Shown in pieces: positions 1-10,970 of a DNA stretch of 64,000 bases (its first letter is position 1; each line of letters opens with the position of its first letter). The notes beneath the pieces are model-generated. The model was given only the letters and a program-made list of their open reading frames with translations, made no database searches and was not told the DNA's origin. The position numbers were made by a program, and so were the translations under genes. This stretch comes from Gautieria morchelliformis (lineage: Eukaryota; Basidiomycota; Agaricomycetes; Gomphales; Gomphaceae): positions 1 to 64,000 of the forward strand of contig WHVA01000329.1 of assembly GCA_015179125.1 (NCBI GenBank). The letters are read 5' to 3'.

Positions 1-90
1 CGCGAGGCCGAGGCGGCGCTCGAAGCTGTGGACACGCTTGGTGCCGACGGTGGGGTCGATGAAATGAGCTGTGAGAGCGATAGCGATTGA
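1..90 (+). CDS. 3' end of an unknown gene (partial)
   Basis: An open frame enters from the left edge in phase and stops at 88-90. The 29 visible residues are acidic and alanine/glycine rich and end in a Ser-Asp tail (CESDSD). Base composition is higher in GC than the following spacer and codon choice looks like real coding sequence. The family cannot be recognised from so short a tail. It would converge on the GT90 gene, with about 270 bp between the two stop codons. The call rests only on the open frame and codon use. Confidence 0.4.
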   Translation, partial: REAEAALEAVDTLGADGGVDEMSCESDSD

Positions 91-364
91 ATAGCGTTGG
101 TGCACTTTCGACAATGTAGAATTGATTTGGGACGCGTGTCATAGCGTGCTACTTATATGGACGACCTGTACTGTCCAAATTTATCTGCGGACAGGGACAG
201 GGACAGGTACACCTGCGGCAAAGCCGGCAGAGAGCGATTGGTAAGCCGCTGGTGGTGGGACTGAAAGCCCCTAGTATCCCATTGCTTTACGAAGGCCTCT
301 CTATATGTCCTTTAGCATGAACTGTAATTTAGTAGACACATCAGGTTTGGAAACTGTACAACGG

Positions 365-3080
365 TCACGAATCGTCCGGTGTGGTGTCATTCACCAGCCT
401 CGCGTACTCTAAAAGCAGCCGATAGGTCTGAATAGCTCAATCAGCATACAATGACAGGCCCCCTCACCAAAAGAAAAGGAAATACATACATAAACCTGCA
501 TATCCTCCCATCTCCACTGTGTTCGCGCGAATCGTTCCGCATTTTCGCCGATCTTCTGTGCGAGATCATCGTGCCCGCGAGAAGCGTCAATGCGCAGTCC
601 CTGGTGGTCTGCAACAGCACCACTGGCAGGAGGTCCGGCAAAAAATGCCATTACATTATAAACGTCGGAGTAATCTTGTTGTACAGGCTGTGAAAAGTTT
701 AAATGTGATCAGAACACAACCTTGTCCACAATTATGTGCAAGAAGGGTTCCCACTATATAGTGGTAATATGGTATCAGCCTGGCAAACAATATGTATGTC
801 AGATGTGATGAGGAGCTACCACGATAAAGACTCACCAATCCGAATTCCAATGCGGGAAGATGGTTGATTTGAGAACGACACTAAGGCATGGTATGGTATC
901 ATATAAAAACCACAGTCGTGCTCTGGTTGGTCTACATACCTTCCCAGACTCAGCGAGGTCACAAAATCCGCACTGTGTCCATTCGAGTCTTTTGTGACCC
1001 CAACTCAGTGTAACGTAGAATATTGCCATCAAGATGGACGCTCACCTAAATCTAGAACATACTTCCATCGGCTCCGTTCAACGCCCCAGATTCCTAGGGT
1101 TTTGCGCCAAGGGACCTCCCTCCGCATGGCGTCACATGTACCGTCAGAATCGCTGCATTGGACGAGGGGCTCGACAAGTCCGACGTCCGCGTATAGATTA
1201 TTAAGGGCAGTGCGAGGATAAGGACTGATTTCCAGCTTCCCCGTCGACGAAGAGGCGAGGACGGGGACATCTTTAGAGAGGTACGGAGCTGCAGCCGAGC
1301 CACTATCTGGTTGAGATGCAGAAAGTTTAGCCGTGGATTTGATGGCGCCAGTGTATCACTCCCCGTTTGCAAAAGTAAACGCAGCTCGCACCCTCTGGCT
1401 TCCTCCTTTCCACCCCAGTGGCCCACCGGCCTCGTGGCTATGCTGGCCGCCTGTCGCAAGTCCCCGCCAAAACAGCTTGTTACGTGTCTTTTCAGACCAT
1501 GGCCTACCGGCCTTCAGTGTAAATGAATCGAAGCCCTGTGTGCATATGGCCGGGTAAGCGTAAGGTCATAGCCAGACTGGAGATGGGCCATACGTCGGTA
1601 TCCGGGAGAAGGATTTCCGATCCGAGAGGCATTTTGCCAAACACAAACTCGGGGAAAAGGCGAGCGCCGCGGGCAATGTGTGTTGCAGACAGGGAACCGT
1701 GTAAATGTATTAGAGAAGGATGAAGGCAGAGGTCGGATGCAAGGGTTGGTTCATAAATGAAGGTCGGTGAGTCCTCTTTGGGGCAATGGTTGCGTCAAAA
1801 TTCCAGATGTATATATTGTGGATGAAAGGTACGCACTCTGCTCTTGAAAGATATGTTTAGTATCGGATAAGAAGCTGACGGGTGGTGGGTCGAGGCATGC
1901 GCTGAAAATATCCTCTCGGCCATCACGGAAGGGATTCTCAAATTTCTCAAGTATAGGCGGAGGGAATGCTGCCTGGCGCGGTTACATAGGGAATTGAAAT
2001 AAGACGACATCGCGTACCACCCTTGTCTTCAGAAATCCATCTCCGCAGCTCACCGCCGAGAATCCTTCCACTTCTATCCTCGCCGTTCCCGTAGAGGGTG
2101 ATGTCCGGAAGCCCACGCGACACAGCCAAAACGAGATCATACAAAAGCCGGGTTCGCGTCTGCGGGAACGCTGGTCCCTTAAGCGTAAGCAGATTCTGCG
2201 CTGCACGTATCTAGACAGCTCCCAGTTAAAAGTTGTCAGAAGCAACACCGCGCGCAAACACGAACATCGATGATGAAACCGGATTTTTCGCTGATCCCCT
2301 TTGCTTCCTCGAGCCTCTCAAGTAGGGTAGAGCGCGGCAATGCGAGCAGGGGCGAGATGTCTCTGTTTATCTGATCGAACTAGAAAATATCTATTTAATA
2401 CAAATTGAATGGAAGCATGGGAAGTGCATCTCCCACCTCATCTATGAGGATAAAGTCATGGTCAACGGCAAAGGCATACCAGTCGTCGAAGCCGCGCGGT
2501 GGAGACCGCCTGTACCGGCGTTTGTATTCAGCCCTAGCCTGCTCCAGGGTCTTGGATTGGCTATGAAAGAGAGCGACATTAGAGTTAGGAGGGAATTCTG
2601 AGTAGAACCAGCGTCGGAAACCGGTCGGCAGTAAGACCCGCGCATCACAATCAATACCACCTGTCAAGGCAGCGCTCTGTGCCACTGGTACACTATAGGT
2701 ATATTGGATAGCTTGCAGAACAATATTGACGACCCACGACCGTGGCTCAGAATGCTCGAGACGATATGACGAAGAGCTCACCGATTTACAAGGGCGTTCC
2801 TCTTTCTCTCAGCTTGACCAATAAGTTCCAGAATAGGGTGTTTCCCCGCTAGGTTGGTCTCAAGGAACCCGTTGGAGAGATATCCATGTTCTAACTTGGG
2901 CGTGGCTCTTCGTTGTGGTGACGTCGTTGAACGCAGCTCTAACGCGCCGCTGTTCGAAATATCGGTTGGTAAATGGCCGTGAAGTGCAAAGAGAAAACAT
3001 AAGGGAAGGGCGACGAAGAATAAGAATGAGACTAGGCGAAAAGAAAACAGATGCTTGATGCGTTCAAAACCATGGGCCAT
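365..3080 (-). CDS. CAP10-like GT90 glycosyltransferase, type II membrane protein
   Basis: Predicted glycosyltransferase of family GT90 (CAP10/capsule-associated; in Cryptococcus relatives act in xylosylation of capsule or glycans), probably Golgi-resident. From ATG 3080 there is a short basic cytoplasmic tail, then one hydrophobic segment around residues 16-38 (SFLFFVALPLCFLFALHG), then the lumenal domain. Family landmarks appear in order when introns are removed: RQSKTLEQA with EYKRRY near 2500-2560, LCLHPSLIHLHG near 1700, LFPEFVFGK, KLFWRGLATGG near 1460, RWKYVLDLD near 1050, STIFPHWNSDW near 850, IPYYHYIPVQQDYSD, and a C-terminal block HDDLAQKIG...WRWEDMQ near 500. About ten introns are inferred, each with GT..AG ends, and they restore one frame throughout. 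The first (2566-2781) is unusually long and may hide a small exon. An in-frame start also exists upstream at 3173. The stop codon is at 365-367. The gene looks intact. Confidence 0.9.
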
Positions 3081-3432
3081 GCAGGTGGATGGAAAATATG
3101 CGTATGGTCCTCTGTGGGTCCGAGAGTAAGGACCGAGACCTCTCGATGACCCTGCGATATTGCCTATGCACATAAGCTTATAATACTGGCTTTGCTGCTG
3201 TCGTGTGAGGTCACCCTCTGAGTTTATTCCACGGTCCAGCCGACCTAATATAATGCATGCCTGAGGGGCCTGAGTACATAAGTAAAGTAAGACCAGCGGC
3301 GCCGCTACTGCAGCCGATCTGGCCCTGGGCCCTGATCATGAGCGCGACGGTGGGTAGCTTCTCTGTCCACCGGATGTATTTGCAGATGCGCTGGATCAGG
3401 CCTCAATGACCGCTCATAGTGATCATCATGAT
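3081..3432. other. Upstream region of the GT90 gene, no gene seen
   Basis: This stretch holds the presumed promoter and 5' leader of the GT90 gene. No TATA box close to the expected start, no RNA gene and no convincing coding frame were found. It ends where the tandem duplication begins. Confidence 0.4.
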
Positions 3433-3619
3433 ATTTCATTACAAGGTAGAACAGTCACACAGCTTTACAAGGTGAACCAAATAATCAACTTGGTTGTTCA
3501 GGAAGGAGGTAGACAGTAAGGAGGTGGCCAGTAAGGAGGTGGCCTGTGTTTACACTTCTGCTCGTGCTTATCCTTGCTATAGCCTCGAGTCAGCTTGAGG
3601 CCGCTGGAGAAGGATATCG

Positions 3620-4217
3620 TCAATATAACTCAGTGGTCCTGAGGCCGAATACATCACCAGAATTGACACGGGAACGAAGGCCCCATGTTCTGCGTCCGGG
3701 CGTGTCGATCAGCGTCACCTTTAAGTCTGTACGTTTGGCCGCTAATGGTTCTATGAGAAAACCATCTGTGTCAGACAGGACTGCATACCATGTACATATA
3801 TATCCGTTGTGGTTGAAATGTCCAGAACGAACGTGGGTGCGCGCACTATCGAATCTCCCAAATAGCGCATGGTTGCAATCTGGGTAACGGCACCGGTATT
3901 GCTGCCTGCCAACATCCTCCACGAACAACTCATACCACCAGTCATCGAGTTTTTCTGAGCAGTCTCCGATCACATGCCGAAAAGCTTGGGTTTGCTGTGA
4001 CACTGTTAGTATTTTTGCTGTGCACAGTAAGACGGACTCACGCTGGACGGACTCACGGTGACACAGGTTTGAGGCTGGGTCAAACCCGACCCAAAGTACG
4101 GAGGGGTGGACGCAGGATCGAAGAGGAAATGGGACATAGCTTGGATGTCGAAAATTATCATGACCACCTAAACTCGCAATAATGACAGTACTCACCCATG
4201 TCCCCGTTGGTGCCCAT
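3620..4217 (-). CDS. Small C2H2-like zinc-finger protein, copy A
   Basis: The spliced gene starts at ATG 4217 (MGTN...), with a first donor GTGAGTACTG and a second intron ending after a TACTAAC branch point near 4005. The second half reads QQYRCRYPDCNHALFGRFDS followed by two histidines in ARTHVRSGH. This fits a C-x4-C-x12-H-x4-H zinc finger, preceded by an acidic, aromatic segment. The C-terminal 60 residues have no recognised domain. The same gene recurs in unit B with the Cys/His residues conserved, which argues for constraint. Function is unknown; nucleic-acid or protein binding is only inferred from the finger. An extra upstream exon beyond 4217 is possible because the open frame extends to 4408. 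Confidence 0.55.
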
Positions 4218-4730
4218 GAGTTTAGTGTGGGACGGACAACGTTGCTGTGCGCTCTTCTTATAGGCAATTCTGGATGGCTACCAGATGTTTGCCACTCTGC
4301 ATGCCATGAATACAGTGAAATTCGCCAGCCGCCATCTACCTCACCCTCGAAAGTGACGATTCCGTTGATGTGAAAGGCTGGCAGCCCGCAGCCTTCGGCA
4401 GACAACAAGGCGAGTTATAGAATACGATTGATTGAGGAATGCCAGTACAAAGGGTGGCTGCCAGGTTGGCTAGACCAGGAAATGAAGGCCACGAATCCTT
4501 GAGCAGGAGGTGTAAGCTTGTCAAGGTCAATGGGAAATATCGATATAAATAAATCAGAAATCCAACCATGTTACATTGTTTGCTCCCACTTTTATTGCCA
4601 TTTTTTCCTGTTATTTCTATGTCAATTTATTATTATTGCATTTATTGTACCATTTTCCGCACCATTTCTGTGCCATTTTCCCTGCCGTGAGGTCAGACCA
4701 CCATGGCGAATAGCGATTGACAGATGTGTG

Positions 4731-4982
4731 ATGGCGGGGTGCGCGGTCCGTCGTTGCATCCAAAAGATCCTGGAATGCCAAGTGGCTTACAGGGGTCACA
4801 ATATTTGCGGAGCATACACTGAAGGAGAAACTTACGTGGTGTATGCCATGATGGCTAACCGCGATAACAAGTGGTATAGCAGGCCAGTAGTAGGGACCAT
4901 CGAAAAACATCGCGAAACTAATCGGGGTGCGGCAGACGCTCGGTTTCTCAGATACGCGCTTGTGTCAAGAGCTTCGGGTTAG
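4731..4982 (+). CDS. Small conserved hypothetical ORF, copy A
   Basis: An 83-residue frame with the block GHNICGAYTEGETYVVYAM, then NRDNKWYSRPV and NRGAA. Unit B (7692-7901) carries the same block with conservative replacements in the same frame, and the reading frames end at almost the same place. No known family was recognised and no signal peptide is evident. It lies divergently from the zinc-finger gene with about 500 bp between. It may be one exon of a longer gene that includes the ORF at 5110. Support is only the conservation between the duplicates, which share recent ancestry, so this is weak. Confidence 0.3.
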   Translation: MAGCAVRRCIQKILECQVAYRGHNICGAYTEGETYVVYAMMANRDNKWYSRPVVGTIEKHRETNRGAADARFLRYALVSRASG

Positions 4983-5109
4983 ATGTGACCCACCACCCGT
5001 TGATACATCTCCTTTGAGAGCCCACACATCAGCCCCGTCAGAATGTATACGAGAGCTGACGGTGTTGCGAAACCAGGTATATCACCACAATGATGAGTAA
5101 AAATAGGTC

Positions 5110-5403
5110 ATGATTGCGCATACTTATACTTATACCTCTCAACCTGTACATGATTCTTCAAAGAATACGACTGTGGGCCATCTCTCGCAGAAAGCTGTCT
5201 TGGTATCAGGTACGTTCTTTCCGAATATCATGAGGAACATTACCAAGGTTAATGAGAACCGCAACTGCTACACGCTAGTTCTCGTGTCAGCGGGCATAGC
5301 GTATGATGTGTCAATTGCCGTACAATCGGTATGGGTTGTTATTCGGGCAACACTAGTGACCCGCATGGCGTGTATATTGGAACATAAACATCCAGGGGCG
5401 TAA
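5110..5403 (+). CDS. Conserved hypothetical ORF downstream of the small ORF, copy A
   Basis: A 97-residue frame with YTYTSQPVHDSSKNTTVGH, SQKAVLV and CYTLVLVSAGIAYD. The matching frame in unit B (8036-8287) is similar up to the SAGIAY block and then changes frame because of a one-base length difference. Neither version shows a recognised domain. It could be a second exon of the gene starting at 4731, since GT..AG pairs are available between them, or simply non-coding DNA that stays similar because the duplication is recent. Confidence 0.22.
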   Translation: MIAHTYTYTSQPVHDSSKNTTVGHLSQKAVLVSGTFFPNIMRNITKVNENRNCYTLVLVSAGIAYDVSIAVQSVWVVIRATLVTRMACILEHKHPGA

Positions 5404-6603
5404 TCTAACAACTTCATGCGAGTAGAGATGATGCTGAGCATGTGAAGGACACTGTCAGAGTCGCCGTTGAGTACGGGGCCGCAGAAAAAAAACGGGCTTA
5501 CCAACCTCGGCGTGCAATTGCAAACGAGGCAAACAGTATTATTTCATTGCAGCCAGCAGCCCAGGTTCATTCTAGACGATCATTGATGTTCACGTTACAA
5601 GTCCCCAACAAACTCAGCCTGGTACTCTTGTTTGCTATCACTTTAATGCACTTTTCTACATCAGTGGGTGTTACACCAACGAGTATATTTGAATGAGAGC
5701 AGCTGAATATATTGCATTGTTGGTGTGATTGGCGGTGCTTCTGCTTCTGTTCTGCGGATTAGCCGCGCCTCTGGTTTGTCCAACAATAGCGACTCACAGC
5801 GTGGTACCGTATATTTCTCGTTGAATTACAGGCCTACTTGGATTGGAAAGGCTTCAAGCCAAGGTCTGCAATTCTTCGGATGTATGGTCTGAGTTGGCTA
5901 GGACAACAAGTAAGCAATGACTCAAATGAACACGTTGACTGATTCGCTGAGTCATTGGAGAATAGTTTGGCATTCCAAAGAGCTTGGGAGCTTGACGAAC
6001 TGTCCTTTTCGACCAGTTTGACCTTGATGGCTGCGGACTCTCGGAGCTGCGGCCGTTAGTACTTCAAACACCGTAATTGAATCTTATCGCTCGACTAGAC
6101 TCCGACATAGCATCAACCGTAGGCTGGCTCTAAGGCACGGTTAGGATTTTAGCCCACACAGACCCGGGCGTAAGCCATACTAACTAGACCTTGGGAAATT
6201 CGAAAACACTGCTGTAAAGGTGACGAGGTCTAATTGGAAGCCCCATGCCAGTTCTAGTGTTATGCCCAAATCTAGCCAACTTGGTGGAACACGTCACCGA
6301 TAATTTTACCCAGCCATTCCCCGCCAAACACACAGATTGCAAGCCCATGGATGATCGTCACTAGAAGACATCTTGGACAAGCTGCGTCTTGTGACCTTGA
6401 TATGACTACGCTTTCTTGGAGTCGACAGATGTAAATTTCATTACAAGGCAGAACAGTCACATGTATCCGCACAGAGCTTTACAAGGTGAACCAAATAATC
6501 AACTTGGTTGTTCAGGAAGGAGATGGCCTGTGTTTACACTTCTGCTCGTGCTTATCCTTGCTATAGCCTCGAGTCAGCTTGAGGCCGCTGGAGAAGGATA
6601 TCG

Positions 6604-7194
6604 TCAATATAATTCAGTGGTACTGGGGCTGAATGCATCACCAGAATTGACACGGGAACGAAGGCCCCATGTTCTGCGTCCAGGCGTGTCGTTCAGCGTC
6701 ACCTTTAACTTTGTACTTGTTGCCGCTAATGGTTCTATGAGAAAACCATCTGTGTTAGACAGGACTGCATACCATTTACATATAAATCCGTGGTTGAAAT
6801 GTCCAGAACGAACGTGGGCGCGCGCACTATCGAATCTCCCGAATGGCGCATGCTCGCAATTGGGGAAATTGCACCGGTACTGCTGCCTGCCGACACTCTC
6901 CACGAACCACTCATACAAGCAGTCCGACAGTTTGTCTTGGCAGTCTGCAATTTGATGCAGAAAGCCTGGGTTTTGCTGTGACCCTGTTAGTATTTTCGCT
7001 GTGCGCAGTAAGACGGACTCACGCTGGACGGACTCGCACTGGTACTGGCTTGAGGCTGGGTCAACCCCCACTCAAAGTACGGAGGAGTGGACGTAGGATC
7101 GAAGAGGAAATGGGACATTGCTTGGCGAAAATTATCATGACCACCTAAACTCGCAATAATGGCAGTACTCACCCCAGTCCTCGTTGGTGCCCAT
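6604..7194 (-). CDS. Small C2H2-like zinc-finger protein, copy B
   Basis: Paralogue of the gene at 3620-4217. ATG at 7194 (MGTNEDW), then a GTGAGTACTG donor. A second exon reads QAMSHFLFDPTSTPPYFEW, and a second intron contains a perfect TACTAAC branch point near 6990. The last exon has YRCNFPNCEHAPFGRFDS and ARAHVRSGH, preserving both cysteines and both histidines of copy A. Substitutions between the copies are spread through the gene, but the finger is kept. The family is not otherwise recognised. Function unknown. Confidence 0.55.
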
Positions 7195-7691
7195 GATTTT
7201 AGTGTGGGACGGACAACGTCGCTGTGTGCGCTTTATACCATGCAAACTGGCGGAATGGCTACCAGATGTTCGCCACTCTGCATGCCATGAATACAGTAAA
7301 ATTCGCCAGCCGCCATGCTCACCTCCGAAAGCGACGGTCCCATTGGTGCGGAAATCCGGGTACAAAGGGTGGCCGCCAGTTGGCTAGACCACGAAATTAA
7401 GGCCAAGAACTGTTGAGCAGGAAGTGTAAGCGTGTCAGGCTCAATGGGAAGCATCTATATAAATAAATAAAAGATCCAACCCTTACATCGTTTGCTTCCA
7501 GTTTTATTGCCATTTTTCCTGTTATTTCTATGTCAATTTATTATTCTTGCATTTATTGCACCATTTTCTGTACCGTTTCTGTGCCATTTCCCCCGACGTG
7601 AGCTCCGACAATCAATGACGATTAGCGATTGACACGTGTGTGATGGCGCCGCCGGATGCGCAGTCCGTTTTTGCATCCAAAAGATATCGGG

Positions 7692-7901
7692 ATGGCTAAC
7701 TGGCTTACAGGGGGTCACAATAGTTGTGGAGCATACACTGAAGGAGCAACTTACGTGGTGTATGCCATGGTGACTAACCGTGATAACAAGTGGTATAGTA
7801 GGCCAGTATTAGGGACCATCGAAAACATTGCGAAAAATAATCGGGGTGCGGCCGAGGCTCGGTTTCTCATACGCGCTTGTGTCGAGAGCTTCGCAGCCTG
7901 A
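7692..7901 (+). CDS. Small conserved hypothetical ORF, copy B
   Basis: A 69-residue frame containing CGAYTEGATYVVYAM and NRDNKWYSRPVLG, homologous to 4731-4982. The start chosen is the ATG in ggatggctaac; the upstream part differs from copy A, so either the start or a splice site is uncertain. No domain recognised. Confidence 0.3.
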   Translation: MANWLTGGHNSCGAYTEGATYVVYAMVTNRDNKWYSRPVLGTIENIAKNNRGAAEARFLIRACVESFAA

Positions 7902-8035
7902 TGGTTAGACGCGACCCACCACCCGTCGATACATCTCCTTTGAGAGCCCACACATCCGCTTCGTCAGAGCGCATATGAGACCTAACGGTGCTGCGAAACC
8001 AGCTAGGTCACCACAATGATGAGTAAAAATAGGTC

Positions 8036-8287
8036 GTGGTCGCGCATACTTATACTTATACCTCTCAAGAGCCTGTACGTGATTCTTCAAAGAATACGAC
8101 TGTAGGCCATCCCTCGCAGAAAGCTGTTTTGGTATTAGGTACGTTCTTTCCGAATATCACGGAGAATATTACCAAGGTTAATGAGAATCGCAGCGGCTAC
8201 ACTCTAGCAATTCTCGTGTCAGCGGGCATAGCGTATATGTGTCGATTGACGTACAATCGCTATGAGTTGTTATTCGGGCAACACTAG
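8036..8287 (+). CDS. Conserved hypothetical ORF, copy B
   Basis: Counterpart of the frame at 5110-5403, sharing SSKNTTVGH, SQKAVLV, FFPNI and SAGIAY. After that block the frame differs from copy A. The loss of shared frame suggests either that coding ends earlier by splicing or that one or both copies are decayed. Confidence 0.2.
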   Translation: MVAHTYTYTSQEPVRDSSKNTTVGHPSQKAVLVLGTFFPNITENITKVNENRSGYTLAILVSAGIAYMCRLTYNRYELLFGQH

Positions 8288-9680
8288 TGGCCTGGATAGC
8301 GTCTATAGTCGAACATGAACATCCAGGGGAGTAATCTAGCAACGTCATGCGGGGTAGAGATGATGCTGAGCATGTGAAGGACACTGTCAGAGTCGCCGTT
8401 GAGTACGATAAGGGCCGTCGACAGGGCCACTGGAAAAAAAAGGGCTTACCAACCTCGGCGTGCAATTGCAAACGAGGCAAACCGTATTACTGCACTGTAC
8501 CCAGCAGCCCAGGTTCATTCTAAACGACCATTGATGTTGCACGTTGCAAGTCCCCCGCCCCCAACAAACTCAGCCTGGTACTCTTGTTTGTTGTCACTCT
8601 AATGGAATTTGCTACATCAGTGGGTGTCACATGGACGAGTATATTTGAATGGGAGCAGCTGAATATATTGCATTGTTGGTGTGATTGGCGGTGCTTCTGC
8701 TTCTGTTCTGCGGATTAGCCGCGCCTCTGGTTTGTCCAACAATAGCGACTCACAGCGTGCTCCCGTATATTTCTCGTTGAATTACAGGCCTACGTGGATT
8801 GGAAAGGCTTCAAGCCAAGGTCTGTAATTCTTCGGATGTATGGTCTGAGTTGGCTAGGACAACAAGTAAGCAATGACTCAAATGAACACGTTGACTGATT
8901 CGCTGAGTCATTGGAGAATAGTTTGGCATTCCAAAGAGCTTGGGAGCTTGACGAACTGTCCTTTTCGACCAGTTTGACCTTGATGGCTGCGGACTCTCGG
9001 AGCTGCGGCCGTTAGTACTTCAAACACCGTAATTGAATCTTATCGTTCGACTAGACTCCGACATAGCATCAACCGTAGGCTGGCTCTAAGGCACGGTTAG
9101 GATTTTAGCCCACACAGACCCGGGCGTAAGCCATACTAACTAGACCTTGGGAAATTCGAAAACATTAAAGGTGACGAGGTCTCATTGGAAGCTCCATGCC
9201 AAGCTAGTTCCAAGCTAGCTCAGGCTAATCTGAAGGCCTTACTACCAGGTGACTTGTTTCAGACAGTTAGCATCCAAATGTCAGTGAAGTTCTAGTGTTA
9301 CGCCCAAATCTAGCCAACTTGGTGGAACACGTCACCGATAATTTTACCCAGCCATTCCCCGCCAAACAAAGACACAGATTGCTAGAAGACATCTTGGACA
9401 AGCTGTGTCTTGTGACCTGGATATGACTACGCTTTCTTGGAGTCGTCAGATGTAAAAGGTACGGGGATAGCAACAGATAATCTTCGCATGCTAATGTTTC
9501 CAGCCACCAGCGTCATCTTCGCCGTTGATTCGAGTGGTACCAGTCGACCTCAATTGGACTTTAGACACAACCATCCTTATTAGCTGGTGCAATTTACTGT
9601 GTCTCTTTTGAATTCAGCAGTATCAAAGTGCTGGGTCCGATTGTTCCATACGCACTTATGGCCTGATCACCCGTTGAAAT

Positions 9681-9687
9681 TATAAAA
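9681..9687 (+). promoter_or_regulatory. TATA box candidate
   Basis: TATAAAA lies about 50 bp upstream of an ATG at 9734 and is followed by a pyrimidine-rich tract (ctctattccccttc). This is a typical fungal promoter arrangement. Confidence 0.4.
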
Positions 9688-9733
9688 CCTCCAACACTCT
9701 ATTCCCCTTCAATACCATATAGGGCCGGCCCCC

Positions 9734-9943
9734 ATGCTCGATTATGCTCCGGCCTCCACGTCTCATGGACCCATTGCCGGCGCTGGCTCAAAGACGATCT
9801 CGGCCGTCCCTCGAGCATCAAGTGAACATGACATCGTGATCAGGTGTTTTGGATACCTCGGTATCGATGTAATGCGTATGCAAAGATTATTATTAATCTC
9901 TTGGAGCAGGTCAGCTGATTATCTCGTTCAGAACATTCGTTAA
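9734..9943 (+). CDS. Short ORF behind a TATA box, unknown
   Basis: The frame starts MLDYAPASTSHGPIAGAG, in a good promoter context. A donor (gtgtttt) near 9842 could splice it to a short second exon starting near 9911. No domain was recognised, and the predicted product would be only about 50 residues unless more exons exist downstream. It could be the first exon of a decayed gene. Confidence 0.25.
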   Translation: MLDYAPASTSHGPIAGAGSKTISAVPRASSEHDIVIRCFGYLGIDVMRMQRLLLISWSRSADYLVQNIR

Positions 9944-10970
9944 GCATGAAGGTGCGGATTTCCTCTGGGTCCTCACAAAATAGCTTCGTCAAGGCGCCGG
10001 GGATGCTCGCACATTGAAAAGCATTACTGTATCAGGCATCAGAGGACATCATGGAGCCTCGTGTTCAGGTTCTGGAAATTAAAGTAGAAACACGCCATTG
10101 ATAGTGAGATAGTGATCAGTCTTATGAGGTGGATTGACGAGATATATCTTCGATGATCGTGGAATTTGAGACAAGCATTCGCTAACGAGAAAACGAGAAA
10201 ACGAGAAAACGAGAAAACTTATTACAAGATAGCGCTTCCAGCGCCAACTGTATTGGTCTGTCAGTGGCAAGAATCAATCAAACACCGCAATGAAGAACGC
10301 ACGTATTTAAAGCCATAACAAGGAGTGCGTTAGGTCCTGGAGCTCATTAACAACCTCTAACTTCGCACTCAGCTTTGAGTGTCCCGATCAGTCCTTGCAC
10401 TCCAACGAATGGTATTTTATTTCTTTTGAGACTGCCTGATTCATCACGGCCACGGGCGTTTGGTTTTCCCAAAGCTCCTGATAGAGAGGGTGCTGTGATA
10501 TCATTGTCCTCCAGTAATCGCGTTCGAAATACTGGTGGCAATCAGGTGGATGTATCCGCTTCCTTGTCACCTCCACTGGTTCTTGCATATCTTTCTGCAG
10601 CCATATAACTGATCGATAGTACTGAATATTTCAAACGAATTGAACTTCCATCATCTGACCATAAGTATCTTAAGCAGGAATTTCATGCATGTGAGGCAAA
10701 GTTGTGACACGGATCATTTATACCGCCAAGGGAGGAATGAGTGACGTAGTGATTGTGAGTGGACGGAGAGTTTATTAAGAGTTTAGATTATCAGCTTGGC
10801 AGAATTAGAGATTCACGAAACTTTTACAGTCTGGGAGCAAGTCCAAAAGTGGCGACCGTGCTTAGTCACCCGGGTCACGGAGTTTGGTATGTGACAAGGG
10901 CGCGCTTTTGCGGCCACCATCCCAATCATTTCTCGACCTCTAGAGCTCCAGTGCTCACCCTAATTCTTTG
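9944..10970. other. Intergenic region, no gene recognised
   Basis: Moderately AT-rich DNA without convincing coding frames. The only local structure is the short tandem repeat at 10184-10218. The last 100 bp is presumably the promoter and leader of the gene at 10971. Confidence 0.4.
10184..10218. repeat. Short tandem repeat, 8-bp unit acgagaaa
   Basis: About four consecutive copies of acgagaaa are visible, ending in acttat. A simple microsatellite with no sign of function. Confidence 0.85.

Larger units (their letters stand above)
3433..6434. repeat. Tandem duplication, unit A (about 3.0 kb)
   Basis: Unit A begins with atttcattacaagg and ends with ggagtcgacagatgtaa. The next unit begins with the same words, so the two copies are directly adjacent and in the same orientation. 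The match to unit B is strongest in the right part: about 5698-6237 matches 8648-9177 with only roughly eight differences by eye. The left part shows many substitutions and small indels. Unit A contains a zinc-finger-like gene (minus) and two short plus-strand frames that are conserved in unit B. The duplication is specific to this locus within the window. Confidence 0.9.
6435..9456. repeat. Tandem duplication, unit B (about 3.0 kb)
   Basis: Second copy of the unit starting at 3433. It ends with ggagtcgtcagatgtaa, after which unique sequence begins. Compared with unit A it has an extra segment of about 90 bp near 9200-9290 and lacks a short block near 3500-3540. The left two thirds are clearly diverged from unit A, while 8648-9177 is nearly identical to it. 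Confidence 0.9.

Noticed and set aside
365-3080. GT90 gene as a pseudogene, because open frames are short and in different phases
   Set aside because: Inferred introns with GT..AG ends and branch points restore one frame, and all family motifs appear in order to the C-terminus.
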